From positions 186,001-250,000 of the forward strand of contig WTGH01000010.1 in assembly GCA_011523655.1 (NCBI GenBank): a DNA stretch of 64,000 nucleotides. Reading direction: 5' to 3'. The notes below the pieces were generated by a model that saw only the letters and a program-made list of their open reading frames with translations, ran no database searches and was not told where the DNA came from. How positions within the stretch are numbered: the first letter of the stretch is position 1; the number at the start of each line of letters is the position of its first letter. This DNA comes from Rhodospirillaceae bacterium. Lineage in GTDB: Bacteria > Pseudomonadota > Alphaproteobacteria > Bin65. Both the position numbers and the translations under genes were made by a program. This document shows positions 1 through 8,204 of this stretch, piece after piece.

Positions 1-813
1 CGGGCTCCTCCGAAACGTCCGCGTGGCCGCCCGCGCAAGGCCCTATCCGATGCCGATACGGGCACGGTGCGGGCGCTCGACCGCGGATTGCAGCTACTGC
101 GCCTGCTCGCGCGCGAAAACCGGATCGCGCTGACCAGCCTCGCCATGCAGGTCGGCATGCCGCCGTCGACCGCCCACCGGCTCCTGACGACGCTCCAGAA
201 ACACCGGTTCGCCGAATTCGACGAGGACGCCCAGGAGTGGATGATCGGGGTCGAGGCCTTCCGCGCCGGCTCCGGCTTTCTGAAGCGGATCGACCTGGTA
301 GAGGCCAGCCGGGACATCATGCAGCGCCTGATGAGCGAGACCGGCGAGACGGCCAACCTCGCGATTCCCGACGACGGCGACATGGTCTTCGTCAGCCAGG
401 TCGAGACCGCCAATCCGATCCGGGCCTTCTTCCGCCCCGGCGCGCGCAGCCCGATGCACGCCTGCGGCGCCGGCAAGGCGCTGCTCTCGCAGCTGGCGCC
501 CGGGGACATCGAGAAACTGCTCCAGAGGAAGGGGCTGGCCGAGTTCACGCCCAACACCCTTACCAAACCGCAACTCCTGTTCGCCGAACTCGACACGATC
601 CGGACACGCGGCTGGGCCTTCGACGACGAGGAACGCTATGAGGGCATGCGCTGCATCGCGGCGCCGGTCTTTAATGCGCGGGGCGACGCGGTGGCGGGCG
701 TATCGGTCTCCGGCCCGACCGCCCGCTTTACGGACCGGGATATCGGCCTCTACGGCAACGCAGTCCGCCGGGCCGCGGCCGATCTGACCGAACGCATCGG
801 CGGGTCGGCATAG
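1..813 (+). CDS. IclR-family transcriptional regulator (5' partial)
   Basis: The reading frame is open from base 1, so the gene starts before the window; a GTG at 67 is internal. The first visible residues are basic (PRGRPRK, an AT-hook-like patch). They lead into the winged-helix domain (ALDRGLQLLRLLA, then MPPSTAHRLLTTLQ as recognition region). From about residue 90 follows the IclR effector-binding GAF-like domain, with the usual HACGAGKALL and the C-terminal GMRCIAAPVF and GVSVSGPT motifs. The family binds small organic acids or aromatics and controls nearby catabolic genes; the target here lies outside the window. It stops just upstream of the integrated element. The family call is firm; the ligand is unknown. 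Confidence 0.9.
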   Translation, partial: RAPPKRPRGRPRKALSDADTGTVRALDRGLQLLRLLARENRIALTSLAMQVGMPPSTAHRLLTTLQKHRFAEFDEDAQEWMIGVEAFRAGSGFLKRIDLVEASRDIMQRLMSETGETANLAIPDDGDMVFVSQVETANPIRAFFRPGARSPMHACGAGKALLSQLAPGDIEKLLQRKGLAEFTPNTLTKPQLLFAELDTIRTRGWAFDDEERYEGMRCIAAPVFNARGDAVAGVSVSGPTARFTDRDIGLYGNAVRRAAADLTERIGGSA

Positions 814-917
814 CGCAGCGGCGCAGGGGTCGAGGCGATACGGAAGCCCGGACCGCCCGCCGTCCGACCGGCGATATCCTGTAACCTTCTGTTTCAGGTC
901 GATTTTATTGAGATAAT

Positions 918-963
918 TGGAGGGCGATCGGGGACTCGAACCCCGGACCCGCTGATTAAGAGT
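918..963. repeat. attL: truncated 3' end of tRNA-Lys
   Basis: This 46-bp segment is identical by eye to 11165-11210, the 3' half of tRNA-Lys. It includes the T-arm, acceptor end and the anticodon-loop bases, but the 5' half is missing, so it is not a working tRNA. It marks the left boundary of the element; to its right is an AT-rich stretch (about 964-1090) before the integrase. Confidence 0.9.
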
Positions 964-1102
964 AACCGTCTGACAGGTTTTCGGCGTTTTAGCCTGATTT
1001 AGTCGACATAATTTTTCTTCAATGGTACCAGTCAGTTATACCTATATCCGCTTTCGCTTGCGTTAATCGGCATTAGTCAATATTTTGGCTCGATGGCGAC
1101 AC

Positions 1103-1123
1103 AGTGGCGACATGGCGGCGACA
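1103..1123 (+). repeat. Left 21-bp terminal direct repeat (candidate integrase arm site)
   Basis: The 21 bases starting AGTGGCGACATGG recur exactly at 11078-11098 near the other end of the element, in the same orientation. A further TGGCGACA unit lies at 1094-1101. Short direct repeats inside both ends are typical arm-type binding sites of tyrosine integrases. Here they overlap the integrase start, which would couple binding to expression; that role is inferred. Confidence 0.5.
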
Positions 1124-2331
1124 TGAGACTGACCGAGAAGCGAATCCGGGACGCGAAACCCGGCGCGAAAACCTACATCCTGCGAGACGACGACGTGATC
1201 GGCCTGGGCTTTCGGGTGACGCCTGCCGGGGCGAAAGCCTATGTGCTGGACTATCGGGTCGCCGGCAAGCGGCGCCTGCTGACGCTGGCGCGGGCGGGGG
1301 AGATATCCCTTGCCGAGGCCCGCCAGCGCGCCGGCCGGGAACTGGCGGCGATCCGCGATGGCGCGACGGACCCGCTGCGACGCCGGCAGGAAGCGCGCGA
1401 GGCCCCGACCTTTGCAGACCTATGGGAGCGGTTCGAGACCGAATTCGCACCGGAGCGGATTTCGTTGGGCCGCATGACGCCCAACACGCTGCAGAACTAT
1501 CGGAAGCAGGCCCGTCGGTATCTGTTGCCGGCCTTCGGCGGCCAGCGCATTACCGACCTGTCGCGGGCGGACGTTGATCGCATGGCCCGCCGAATGGCGC
1601 ATGCGCCGGCACAACGGAACCGGACGCTGGCGCTCGCCAGTCGCCTTTTCACGTTGGCAGAGACATGGGAGTGGCGACCGCAGAACACCAACCCGGTCAA
1701 GGGCGTCATGCGCGCCCGCGAAGAAGCGCGGGACCGTACCCTGTCCGGCGGCGAACTGGCGGCGTTGGGCGGGGCGCTGGATAGCCTTGCCGAGCGCTAC
1801 CAGGCCGCCGTCGCCGCGATCCGCGTTGCCGCCCTGTCCGGGATGCGCATCGGCGAGGTCATTGGCATGGAGTGGCCGATGATCGACTTCGAGCGGGGCA
1901 GCGTGACCCTGCCGGAGACGAAAACGGGACGGCAGGTTCGGGTACTGCCGAGCGCCGTGCTGGAGCTGCTGGCCGATATGCCGCGGATCCATGGATGCGA
2001 CGCCGTTTTCACGGCGACCGGCCGCACGCCGATCCGCTATCGATATGTGCGCGTGGTCTTTGCCGAAGCCTGCGAGCGGGCCGGGCTGGACGGCGTGAGG
2101 CTGCACGATCTTCGCAGGACGGTCGCGACCAATGCGGCGGCGGCCGGAATCGGCGTGACGTTGCTTCGCGACGTGTTGGGCCATTCGACCATCGCGATGT
2201 CAGCCCGATACGTCCGGCGCGCCGGCGGCGCCCTGACCGATGCCGTCGAGAATTCCGGGGCAGCGATGGCCGCGGCGATGTCAGGCAAGGCCGGGAAGGT
2301 CATTCCGATGCGACGGAATGCCGCAAAATAA
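1123..2331 (+). CDS. int: Tyrosine recombinase / P4-type integrase
   Basis: The protein is 402 aa and catalyses site-specific integration and excision. The N-terminal arm-binding domain (DUF4102-like, from MRLTEKRIRDAKPG) is followed by a SAM-like core-binding domain and the catalytic domain. Catalytic residues are visible: Arg in LSGMRIGEV, the HDLRRT box, LGH, and the nucleophile Tyr in SARYVRR. I prefer ATG 1123 because it begins the conserved arm domain; ATG 1093 would add ten residues read from the TGGCGACA repeats. The gene lies beside attL, at the end away from the intact tRNA. A 140-bp AT-rich gap follows it. Confidence 0.93.
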   Translation: MRLTEKRIRDAKPGAKTYILRDDDVIGLGFRVTPAGAKAYVLDYRVAGKRRLLTLARAGEISLAEARQRAGRELAAIRDGATDPLRRRQEAREAPTFADLWERFETEFAPERISLGRMTPNTLQNYRKQARRYLLPAFGGQRITDLSRADVDRMARRMAHAPAQRNRTLALASRLFTLAETWEWRPQNTNPVKGVMRAREEARDRTLSGGELAALGGALDSLAERYQAAVAAIRVAALSGMRIGEVIGMEWPMIDFERGSVTLPETKTGRQVRVLPSAVLELLADMPRIHGCDAVFTATGRTPIRYRYVRVVFAEACERAGLDGVRLHDLRRTVATNAAAAGIGVTLLRDVLGHSTIAMSARYVRRAGGALTDAVENSGAAMAAAMSGKAGKVIPMRRNAAK

Positions 2332-2471
2332 ACGAGCATTTTCCCACGCAATAACCTGCCCTGAAACGGGAAAACTGCGAGTTAAACTAATTTTGTTTCA
2401 AAACCGTTTATTGCAGCGCTTCTAAACAAAACTTAGCATTCCTTCGTAACATTTAGCGAAGGAAAAGCGCC

Positions 2472-2672
2472 ATGAAACGCTTCGAGCCGGACCGATTTTA
2501 CCGCCCGACCGACCCCGAGATGAGGCTGATCGCAACCGCCGGGACGCTGGCCATTTGGCGCCACGAAGGCCGCGGTCCTGGATACGTCAAGATGGGCGGG
2601 CGGGTGCTCTATGAGGGCGCGACGCTCAACCGGTGGATCGACGAACGCCGGGTCGAGCCGGCCGCGGCATGA
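2472..2672 (+). CDS. AlpA/excisionase-like helix-turn-helix protein
   Basis: This is a 66-aa protein with the compact HTH layout of the AlpA/Xis type (MerR-like fold): GTLAIWRHEGRGPGYVKMG, then RVLYEGATLNRWI. In satellites and P4-like islands such proteins regulate the integrase and assist excision. A strong GAAGGAAAAG Shine-Dalgarno precedes the ATG. The 140 bp before it are AT-rich and contain a small CCTTCG/CGAAGG inverted repeat (about 2440-2463), a possible operator. Role as excisionase is inferred from size, fold and place next to int. Confidence 0.75.
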   Translation: MKRFEPDRFYRPTDPEMRLIATAGTLAIWRHEGRGPGYVKMGGRVLYEGATLNRWIDERRVEPAAA

Positions 2673-2685
2673 GCGGCAATGAAAA

Positions 2686-2709
2686 GCGGCGGACCCGAAG
2701 GTCCGCCGC
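2686..2709 (+). terminator. Hairpin after the AlpA-like gene
   Basis: There is a perfect 10-bp stem (GCGGCGGACC / GGTCCGCCGC) with a CGAA tetraloop, 14 bp after the stop codon. No T-run follows, so it may act as an attenuator or RNA-stabilising structure rather than a classical terminator. Confidence 0.4.
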
Positions 2710-2754
2710 CGCGCACAGCCGACCGGAGCATGAGCAAACTCGCGGGCGACGAAT

Positions 2755-3081
2755 GTGGAAATATCGCATAAACCCTGTTCTGGCAACAGTGTTTCCGAGC
2801 GTTGGCGCTGGGAATTTCTCGACACGATCCGCGCCAGCGACCTGGGCTCGGCCGCTCGCCATCTTGCAATCGAACTGGCGCTCCGGGCGAAGGCCGACGG
2901 TTCATGGAAAACGTCCCGCGCCGATCTGGCGGTGGATATGGGGTGCAGCACAAAGACCGTCACGCGGGCGACTCGCGAATTGGTCGCCGCCGGCTTCCTC
3001 GATTGGGAAAAGGATCGATGGAAGGGCCGGCAAGGCTGGTCAACTTACCGGATTAAACAGGTGGACAATTTGGGACCCTGA
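2755..3081 (+). CDS. Winged-helix DNA-binding protein (replication/regulation of the element)
   Basis: This 108-aa protein begins at GTG 2755; an in-frame stop at 2731 leaves no earlier ATG. The centre reads as a helix-turn-helix of the HTH_36/MarR-like type: TSRADLAVDMGCSTKTVTRATRELVAAGFL, continuing into a wing with KGRQGWSTYRI (motif shown is split by me from residues about 50-100). Proteins of this form are found in plasmid and phage replication modules and as regulators. The overlapping frame starting near 2633 is rich in Trp/Arg/Pro and is a shadow. The position after the excisionase-like gene suggests a replication or control role, unproven. Confidence 0.7.
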   Translation: MEISHKPCSGNSVSERWRWEFLDTIRASDLGSAARHLAIELALRAKADGSWKTSRADLAVDMGCSTKTVTRATRELVAAGFLDWEKDRWKGRQGWSTYRIKQVDNLGP

Positions 3082-3160
3082 CAGAGGGCCAAATTGTCCC
3101 GGCGTTCCTATCCCCTGTACCTATCCCCAACAACTTGCTCGGCAATAAAGGGCTCTGATT

Positions 3161-3781
3161 ATGGGCACTGGAATACGCACGCGCGAGGGCGGGAACCGGC
3201 TGGCACACTTGCAGGCCGAAGCCGCCGAACACTACTGCCGCCACAAGCGCGCCAGCACCGAAGCGATCGCGGCATATCTCGCCGGCGGCGCCGCGCTGAT
3301 CGAGGCGAAGGCTGCGTTGAAGCATGGCGAGTGGCTGCCTTGGCTGGCCGAAACCGGCATACCGGAGCGGACGGCGCGTCGCATGATGCGGATCGCGCGC
3401 ACCGGGTTGAAATCGGCCACGGTGGCCGATTTGGGCGGCGTCGAAGCCGCGCTGGCCCTGCCTCCGAAACGACTGGCGACGCTGGCCCGTGCCGAGCTTC
3501 CTGGCGCACGGGAAATCGACAAGATCGGCGCCGGCCTGATTCGGCGTGCGGTCGAACTCGAAGACGTGACGCGCGAACACATCGTCGCCCTGGACGCGGC
3601 GTTGGCGGAAATCCCGGCGATGCAGCGGAAGGTCGACAATGCTATGGCGGCGGGCGCTGCCGGGCAGGAAATCGGAGAGGCGAGCCGCGCCATCGGCGAC
3701 GCCCGCCGCCGGTGGACGCGCGAGCGTGAGGAAGCCGCGGCCGAACTCAAGGCGCTGACTGCGGAAGGGAAAGACCGATGA
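3161..3781 (+). CDS. DUF3102-like phage protein
   Basis: The product is 206 aa, mainly helical. Residues about 45-85 hold the recognisable pattern LIEAKAALKHGEWLPWL followed by RTARRMMRIA, typical of DUF3102 proteins of phages and integrated elements, whose biochemical role is not established. The C-terminal third is Ala/Glu/Arg rich and likely coiled coil. The stop TGA overlaps the next start (ATGA at 3778), so translation is probably coupled. Confidence 0.75.
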   Translation: MGTGIRTREGGNRLAHLQAEAAEHYCRHKRASTEAIAAYLAGGAALIEAKAALKHGEWLPWLAETGIPERTARRMMRIARTGLKSATVADLGGVEAALALPPKRLATLARAELPGAREIDKIGAGLIRRAVELEDVTREHIVALDAALAEIPAMQRKVDNAMAAGAAGQEIGEASRAIGDARRRWTREREEAAAELKALTAEGKDR

Positions 3782-4077
3782 GCGACAATGACCCGACCGA
3801 CGGCCCGGAAGCCGCGATCCGGGCGAAGATCAACAAGACCCTCTGCGGCCTTGTCGACGCCGGCTATCACGTCACCGCGGCGCACGGCGTAGACCAGCCC
3901 ACGGCGTTCCTCTGCCTGTTGCAGGTGATCCTATCCAAGTCGCAGATCCCGCGCGAACAGGCTATCGACTGCCTCGCGAGGCTGGTAGAGCACAACTTCG
4001 GCGGGCGCTTTGCGCTTGTCGAATTGCCGCCGGATGAGCGCGGCGACCCCACACCGCCGAAGCCGGCGGTTCACTGA
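3778..4077 (+). CDS. Hypothetical protein with shared PPDE-GDPTPPKP tail
   Basis: A 99-aa protein that I do not recognise, overlapping the previous gene by 4 bp. It ends in LPPDERGDPTPPKPAVH, a tail that recurs in the protein at 4400-4672. The body is predicted alpha-helical with a Cys pair (FLCLLQ, IDCLARL). It is probably an accessory gene of the element. Confidence 0.65.
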   Translation: MSDNDPTDGPEAAIRAKINKTLCGLVDAGYHVTAAHGVDQPTAFLCLLQVILSKSQIPREQAIDCLARLVEHNFGGRFALVELPPDERGDPTPPKPAVH

Positions 4078-4090
4078 AAGGACGCGGAAC

Positions 4091-4279
4091 ATGCCAGTGT
4101 TGTTGAAGATTCTTGTGCCTATGATGCAGGACGAAATTGACATGCTTGATAAGCTGGTAGCCAAGATGCAAGGCGAATTCCCTAATCTGCATGTCAGCCG
4201 CGAATGGGTCGTACGTGAGGCAATCGCCGCACTTTATCGGGAGCAATTCGAGGGCGCGGGGACCCCTGTCGCAGACTAG
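4091..4279 (+). CDS. Small protein, possibly ribbon-helix-helix
   Basis: A 62-aa protein beginning at ATG 4091, preceded by GAAAGGA at good spacing; the longer frame from 4010 overlaps the previous gene and is not needed. A short beta-like start (VLLKILVPM) followed by two helices (IDMLDKLVAKM and REWVVREAIAALY) is compatible with an RHH DNA-binding fold. This is a weak structural guess. The DNA is less GC-rich than neighbours. Confidence 0.6.
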   Translation: MPVLLKILVPMMQDEIDMLDKLVAKMQGEFPNLHVSREWVVREAIAALYREQFEGAGTPVAD

Positions 4280-4399
4280 CGTAGGGGAGGCCAGTGCTGG
4301 CCGGGCCGCTCCCGGCGCCCTGGAATTGCTGGCGTTGCATCTGGGCCGGTCGCCAGCGGGGTGTGCCGCCCGGCGGTCGGCACTGAAACGGAGGGACCC

Positions 4400-4672
4400 A
4401 TGACCGAAGACGAAAAGGCCGTTGTCGACCAGCGCAACCGCGCCGTGGCGGAAGCAATCGATGCTGCCTTTGGTGCGTTTGGCGAGGCCGATCCGCAGTT
4501 TGCCCTACAGAACATTCTCCGCTGTGCTATCAGCCGCTCGGGCCTGCATCCGCAGACCGTCCTGGATGCGATTGCATCGGCGCTCGGGGCGCGTATAGCT
4601 GTGCTGCCGCCGGATGAGGGCGGCGACCCCACGCCGCCGAAGCCGGCGATGCATCGAAGGACAGAATTATGA
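4400..4672 (+). CDS. Hypothetical protein, paralogue of the 3778 gene by its tail
   Basis: A 90-aa protein started at ATG 4400 behind GGAGGG. Its C-terminus (LPPDEGGDPTPPKPAMH) matches the tail of the protein at 3778-4077, and the DNA (about 4604-4660 versus 4023-4080) is nearly identical, so part of the gene arose by duplication. The middle (FALQNILRCAISRSGL) is helical. Function unknown. The last bases overlap the next ATG. Confidence 0.65.
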   Translation: MTEDEKAVVDQRNRAVAEAIDAAFGAFGEADPQFALQNILRCAISRSGLHPQTVLDAIASALGARIAVLPPDEGGDPTPPKPAMHRRTEL

Positions 4673-4863
4673 ATGACGATTTCAGGAGCATGAAAGAGCA
4701 TGAGAAGAGGCACTTGTCGAAAGCTATCGAGGCGTTGGATTTCTGGAAGCACCGCATCGTCAACGAAGGCAATGACGCCGGGTCGAAGAAGCGGGTCGAA
4801 GAACTTGATCAGGCGATCGACTATTTCAAGTCGTGTCGGAGACGGGCAAACGAGTATGATTGA
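4669..4863 (+). CDS. Small charged helical protein
   Basis: A 64-aa protein that I do not recognise. It overlaps the previous stop (ATGA) and is rich in Lys, Glu, Arg and His (KEHEKRHLSKAIEALDFW), probably two helices. It sits where a small terminase subunit would be expected, directly before the large terminase, but shows no HTH and is too short for one; the assignment is left open. Confidence 0.55.
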   Translation: MNDDFRSMKEHEKRHLSKAIEALDFWKHRIVNEGNDAGSKKRVEELDQAIDYFKSCRRRANEYD

Positions 4864-4955
4864 TGGCACCGCCCGCCCCGTTGGGAGCGCCTGAACCGGC
4901 GTGGTCCCTTCCTTTTGGCGATTGCGTCACCCCCGGAGTCACGGCGTGACAGGCC

Positions 4956-6536
4956 ATGCCCTACAAGGACGAAACCGCTAGCCGGCTGGCCGCTCGCGAG
5001 CGCCAGCGTCGCCGCCGGGCCCGGCTGAAAGAGGAAAAGGCGCTCGCCCCTGTCGTATCCCTCGACCGGGCCGATGCAGTCGGCGCGCTGGCGGAATGGG
5101 CCGCCGCGAACCTGAAGGTTCCGCCCGGCCATCCGCTCGCCGGGAAGCCGATGGCGGTCCCGCCCTTCGCACTCGACTTTCTCCGGGCCGGCTGGAATGC
5201 GCACGAAAGCGCGCTGTGCGTCGCCCGGAAGAACGCGAAAAGCGCCATCTGTGCGGTGCTCGCCCTGGGCCATCTTTGCGGCCCGCTCCGGGCCGAAGGC
5301 TGGCGCGGCGCCATTGCCAGCGTGTCGAAGGAAAAGGCGGCCGAATTGCGCGGCCAGGTTGCGGCGATCGCCGAAGCGTCGGGGATCCAAGTCCGCGTCC
5401 GCCGCTCGCCCTATCCCGGCGCCATCGAATCGCCCTTCGGCGCGCTAGAAACCCTGTCCGCCGACCGGACGGCCGGCCATGCGTCCGGCTTCGATCTTGT
5501 CATTGTGGACGAAACCGGCCTGTTGCCGGAGCGCGGCCGCGAGCTGCTGGCCGGCCTGCGGTCGAGCGTGTCGGCCCGCGGCGGCCGGATCATGCATATT
5601 TCGGTGCGGGGCGACTCGCCGCTCTTTGCCGAAATCCTGTCGAACCCGGCGACCGTGGCGCACGTCTACGCCGCGCCGGACGAATGCGCGATCGATGATC
5701 GCGACGCCTGGGCGGCGGCAAACCCGGCGCTGGGGACGATCAAACAGGTTTCCTACATGGAAGCCGAGTGCGCCCGGATTGCCGGCGTCCCGAGCGACGA
5801 GCCGTCATTCCGGGCTTTCGACTTGAATCAGGGCCTATCGCCGACGCGGGAAATGATCTTTTCCCCGGACGATCTGCGCAAGTGCTTTGCGGACGATCCG
5901 CCGCCGCGATCCGGGCCGGCCTATCTCGGCTTCGATTTCGGCGAGAGCGTGTCCGGGACAAGCGCCGCCGCCATCTGGCCGGCAACCGGCCGCCTGGAAA
6001 CGTGGCTCGCCTTCGGCGACATTCCGGCGCTGGCGGACCGGGCGCGCCGGGACAGTGCGCCCTATATCGAAATGGAAAGACGGGGCGAACTTCGCACCTA
6101 TCCCGGCCGGAGCATGCGCGTGCAGGCGTTCCTGTCGGACGTGCAGGCGGACCTGTCCGGCGTCCGCGTCGCCGCCGCGGCGGCCGATAGCTACAAGGAT
6201 TCGGAAAGCCTGGACTTTCTCGACCGCGCCGCGGTGCGCTGGCCGATCAAATTCCGGCGCGTCGGAGCGGGCAAGGACGGGGCCGCGGACGTGCGGGCCT
6301 TTCAGCGCCTTGTCCTGCAGAAGCAAATCGCCATGGCGGAAAACCTGTCTCTGGTCACGGCGATCGCCAAGTCGACCATCCGGCGCGACGGCAACGGAAA
6401 CCCGGCCCTGGACAAGGCGACGGCGCGCGGCCGGATCGACGTACTGTCCGCCGCGATCATCGCCGGCGGGCTGGCCGAACCGCACTTCGACCGGGCGCAC
6501 CGGCCGCGCTGGCGCTATCTCGGGATGGCCGGTTGA
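4956..6536 (+). CDS. terL: Phage terminase large subunit (HK97-type)
   Basis: This 526-aa motor cleaves concatemeric DNA and pumps it into capsids. The ATPase domain has a Walker-A-like CVARKNAKSA (about residue 88) and Walker B LVIVDET (about residue 183). The RNase-H-like nuclease domain shows Asp in LGFDFGES (about 325) and a distal Asp in GRIDVLSAAIIA (about 500). It follows the small unknown genes and a 92-bp gap containing a GTCAC-GGC-GTGAC inverted repeat (4938-4950) just upstream of the ATG. The HNH gene follows with a 4-bp overlap, as in many HK97-type packaging modules. Confidence 0.93.
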   Translation: MPYKDETASRLAARERQRRRRARLKEEKALAPVVSLDRADAVGALAEWAAANLKVPPGHPLAGKPMAVPPFALDFLRAGWNAHESALCVARKNAKSAICAVLALGHLCGPLRAEGWRGAIASVSKEKAAELRGQVAAIAEASGIQVRVRRSPYPGAIESPFGALETLSADRTAGHASGFDLVIVDETGLLPERGRELLAGLRSSVSARGGRIMHISVRGDSPLFAEILSNPATVAHVYAAPDECAIDDRDAWAAANPALGTIKQVSYMEAECARIAGVPSDEPSFRAFDLNQGLSPTREMIFSPDDLRKCFADDPPPRSGPAYLGFDFGESVSGTSAAAIWPATGRLETWLAFGDIPALADRARRDSAPYIEMERRGELRTYPGRSMRVQAFLSDVQADLSGVRVAAAAADSYKDSESLDFLDRAAVRWPIKFRRVGAGKDGAADVRAFQRLVLQKQIAMAENLSLVTAIAKSTIRRDGNGNPALDKATARGRIDVLSAAIIAGGLAEPHFDRAHRPRWRYLGMAG

Positions 6537-6805
6537 GCCGCCATCATGCCGCCCTGGACGGCGCGCGATGGGCGGCGACCCGCAAGGCCGCGTTCGACCG
6601 CGACGGCTGGCGTTGCACCGCCTGCGGCGGCGCCGGTCGCCTCGAGGCGCACCACGAACCGCCGCTCGAGGATGGCGGCGACCCGTATCAGCTCGAGGGG
6701 ATACGGACGCTATGCCGGACCTGCCATATCGACCGGCATAGGGACGAAACGCCCGAACAGCGCGAATGGCGGATTTTCATGGACGAACTGGCCGGCCGGA
6801 CCTAG
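6533..6805 (+). CDS. HNH endonuclease
   Basis: A 90-aa nuclease starting at TTG 6533 and overlapping the terminase stop. It has the zinc pair CTAC (residues 31-34), the LEAHHEPPLEDGG core and CRTCHIDRH, i.e. a complete HNH beta-beta-alpha metal motif. In HK97-type phages such proteins bind the terminase and are needed for cos cleavage. Its presence favours cos-type packaging of the element's own DNA. Confidence 0.9.
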   Translation: MSRHHAALDGARWAATRKAAFDRDGWRCTACGGAGRLEAHHEPPLEDGGDPYQLEGIRTLCRTCHIDRHRDETPEQREWRIFMDELAGRT

Positions 6806-6884
6806 TTTCGACTCGAAAGGACGCACGATCGTCCGGCGCACTCCCCACATGCACCGGCAAGCCGGCAGCATGGAGACGCGCCAC

Positions 6885-8201
6885 ATGACTCCCGCACAAA
6901 AGCGCCTGAAAGAGCTTCGCGAGCGCCAGTCGAAGGAACGGCAGCGCATGGCCGAACTCGGCCTCGCCGAGAGCCTTACCGACGAAACGCGCGCCGAACT
7001 GGACACAATCGAAAAGGGTACGCCCGACCTGGAGCGCCAGATTCGCGCCGCGGCCGTTGCCGTCGAAGCCGAAGACGCCGAAGCGAAGGCGAAGGGCGAG
7101 GCCGATGACAAAACCGGAGCCGTCGCGGACCCGGAAATGCGCCAGCGGATCGAACTGCGGTCGAAGGCGTCGCTTGGCAAGTTTCTGCGGGCGGCGATCG
7201 GGACCGGGAAACTGGACGGTCCCGAAGCCGAGCTTGCGCAGGCGGCCGGCGTCGCGCCGGGGCAAATCCCGATGGAATTGTGGGACATTCCGCCGGCGTC
7301 CGAACAGCGCGCCGTCACGGGCGCCCCGGCGACGGTCGGCGTCAACCTGGACCCGCTCCGGCCGATGGTGTTCGCGCCGTCCGTCATCAACAAATTGATG
7401 GTGGACATGCCGCAGGTCGAAAGCGGGACGTTCGCGACCGGCACAATCACAACCGCCGCCACGGCCGATGCCGTCGCCAAGGGCGCGGACGTGCCGGAGA
7501 CCGCCGCGGACTGGACAACGGCGACCACGACACCGAAGCGAGTCGGCGCGTCGCTCAATCTGTCCGTCGAAGATATCGCCGCGGTCGGACAGGCCAATTT
7601 CGAATCGATCCTTCGCCAGCATATCAGCCTCGCCCTGTCGGACGAGCTGGATGACCAGATGCTGAACGGCGACGGGGCGAACGATGACCTGACCGGCTTT
7701 TTCCAGCGGCTTACGGACCCGACCGCCGCGCCGGCCGCCGCGTCCGGCTTCGACGATTTCATTGCGGCCTTCGCCGACGGGATCGACGGGCTATGGGCGA
7801 CGATGATGAGCGAGGTCGCCATCGTCGCCGGCGTCGGCACTTACCGCCTGTCGGCAAAGACCTTCCGGGACGCGACCGGGCAGGACCTGGGCGACAAGGC
7901 GTTCGCCGACTATGCCCGCGAACACACCGCGGGATGGTGGACCAACAAGCGGATGCCGGACCCGGCAACCTTCATGGCGGTCGACAACGTGCAGCAAGCC
8001 ATCCTGTGCCGGAAGGGCCGCAGCATGATGCCGAATCCGGCCCGGATCGCCGTTTGCCCGAGCTGGGGCTATCTGGCGATCGATGACATCTACACCGGCG
8101 CCCGGAAGGGCGAACGGCGCTACGTCATTTCGGCGTTGGTCGGCGACGTGATTCTGGTACAGCCGGCCGCCTTCGCCCAAGTCGCTTTCCGGACCGCATA
8201 G
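6885..8201 (+). CDS. Major capsid protein, HK97 fold
   Basis: The capsid subunit is 438 aa from ATG 6885, which has GGAGA nine bases upstream; the frame is open further upstream but overlaps the HNH gene. Residues 1-100 are charged and helical, like the HK97 delta (scaffold) region. The rest has the family features: PMVFAPSVINKLMVDM, SVEDIAAVGQANFESIL, and near the end PSWGYLAIDDIYTGARKGE. It would build the icosahedral shell. Order is unusual: the protease gene follows rather than precedes it. Confidence 0.9.
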   Translation: MTPAQKRLKELRERQSKERQRMAELGLAESLTDETRAELDTIEKGTPDLERQIRAAAVAVEAEDAEAKAKGEADDKTGAVADPEMRQRIELRSKASLGKFLRAAIGTGKLDGPEAELAQAAGVAPGQIPMELWDIPPASEQRAVTGAPATVGVNLDPLRPMVFAPSVINKLMVDMPQVESGTFATGTITTAATADAVAKGADVPETAADWTTATTTPKRVGASLNLSVEDIAAVGQANFESILRQHISLALSDELDDQMLNGDGANDDLTGFFQRLTDPTAAPAAASGFDDFIAAFADGIDGLWATMMSEVAIVAGVGTYRLSAKTFRDATGQDLGDKAFADYAREHTAGWWTNKRMPDPATFMAVDNVQQAILCRKGRSMMPNPARIAVCPSWGYLAIDDIYTGARKGERRYVISALVGDVILVQPAAFAQVAFRTA

Positions 8202-8204
8202 GCC

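Noticed and set aside
2633..3148. 171-codon frame overlapping the winged-helix gene
   Set aside because: Rich in Trp, Arg and Pro without a domain, whereas the alternative frame from 2755 encodes a good helix-turn-helix.
4864..4955. cos site or small terminase gene before terL
   Set aside because: Only a 5-bp inverted repeat is visible and the interval is too short for a gene; no evidence for cohesive-end sequence by eye.
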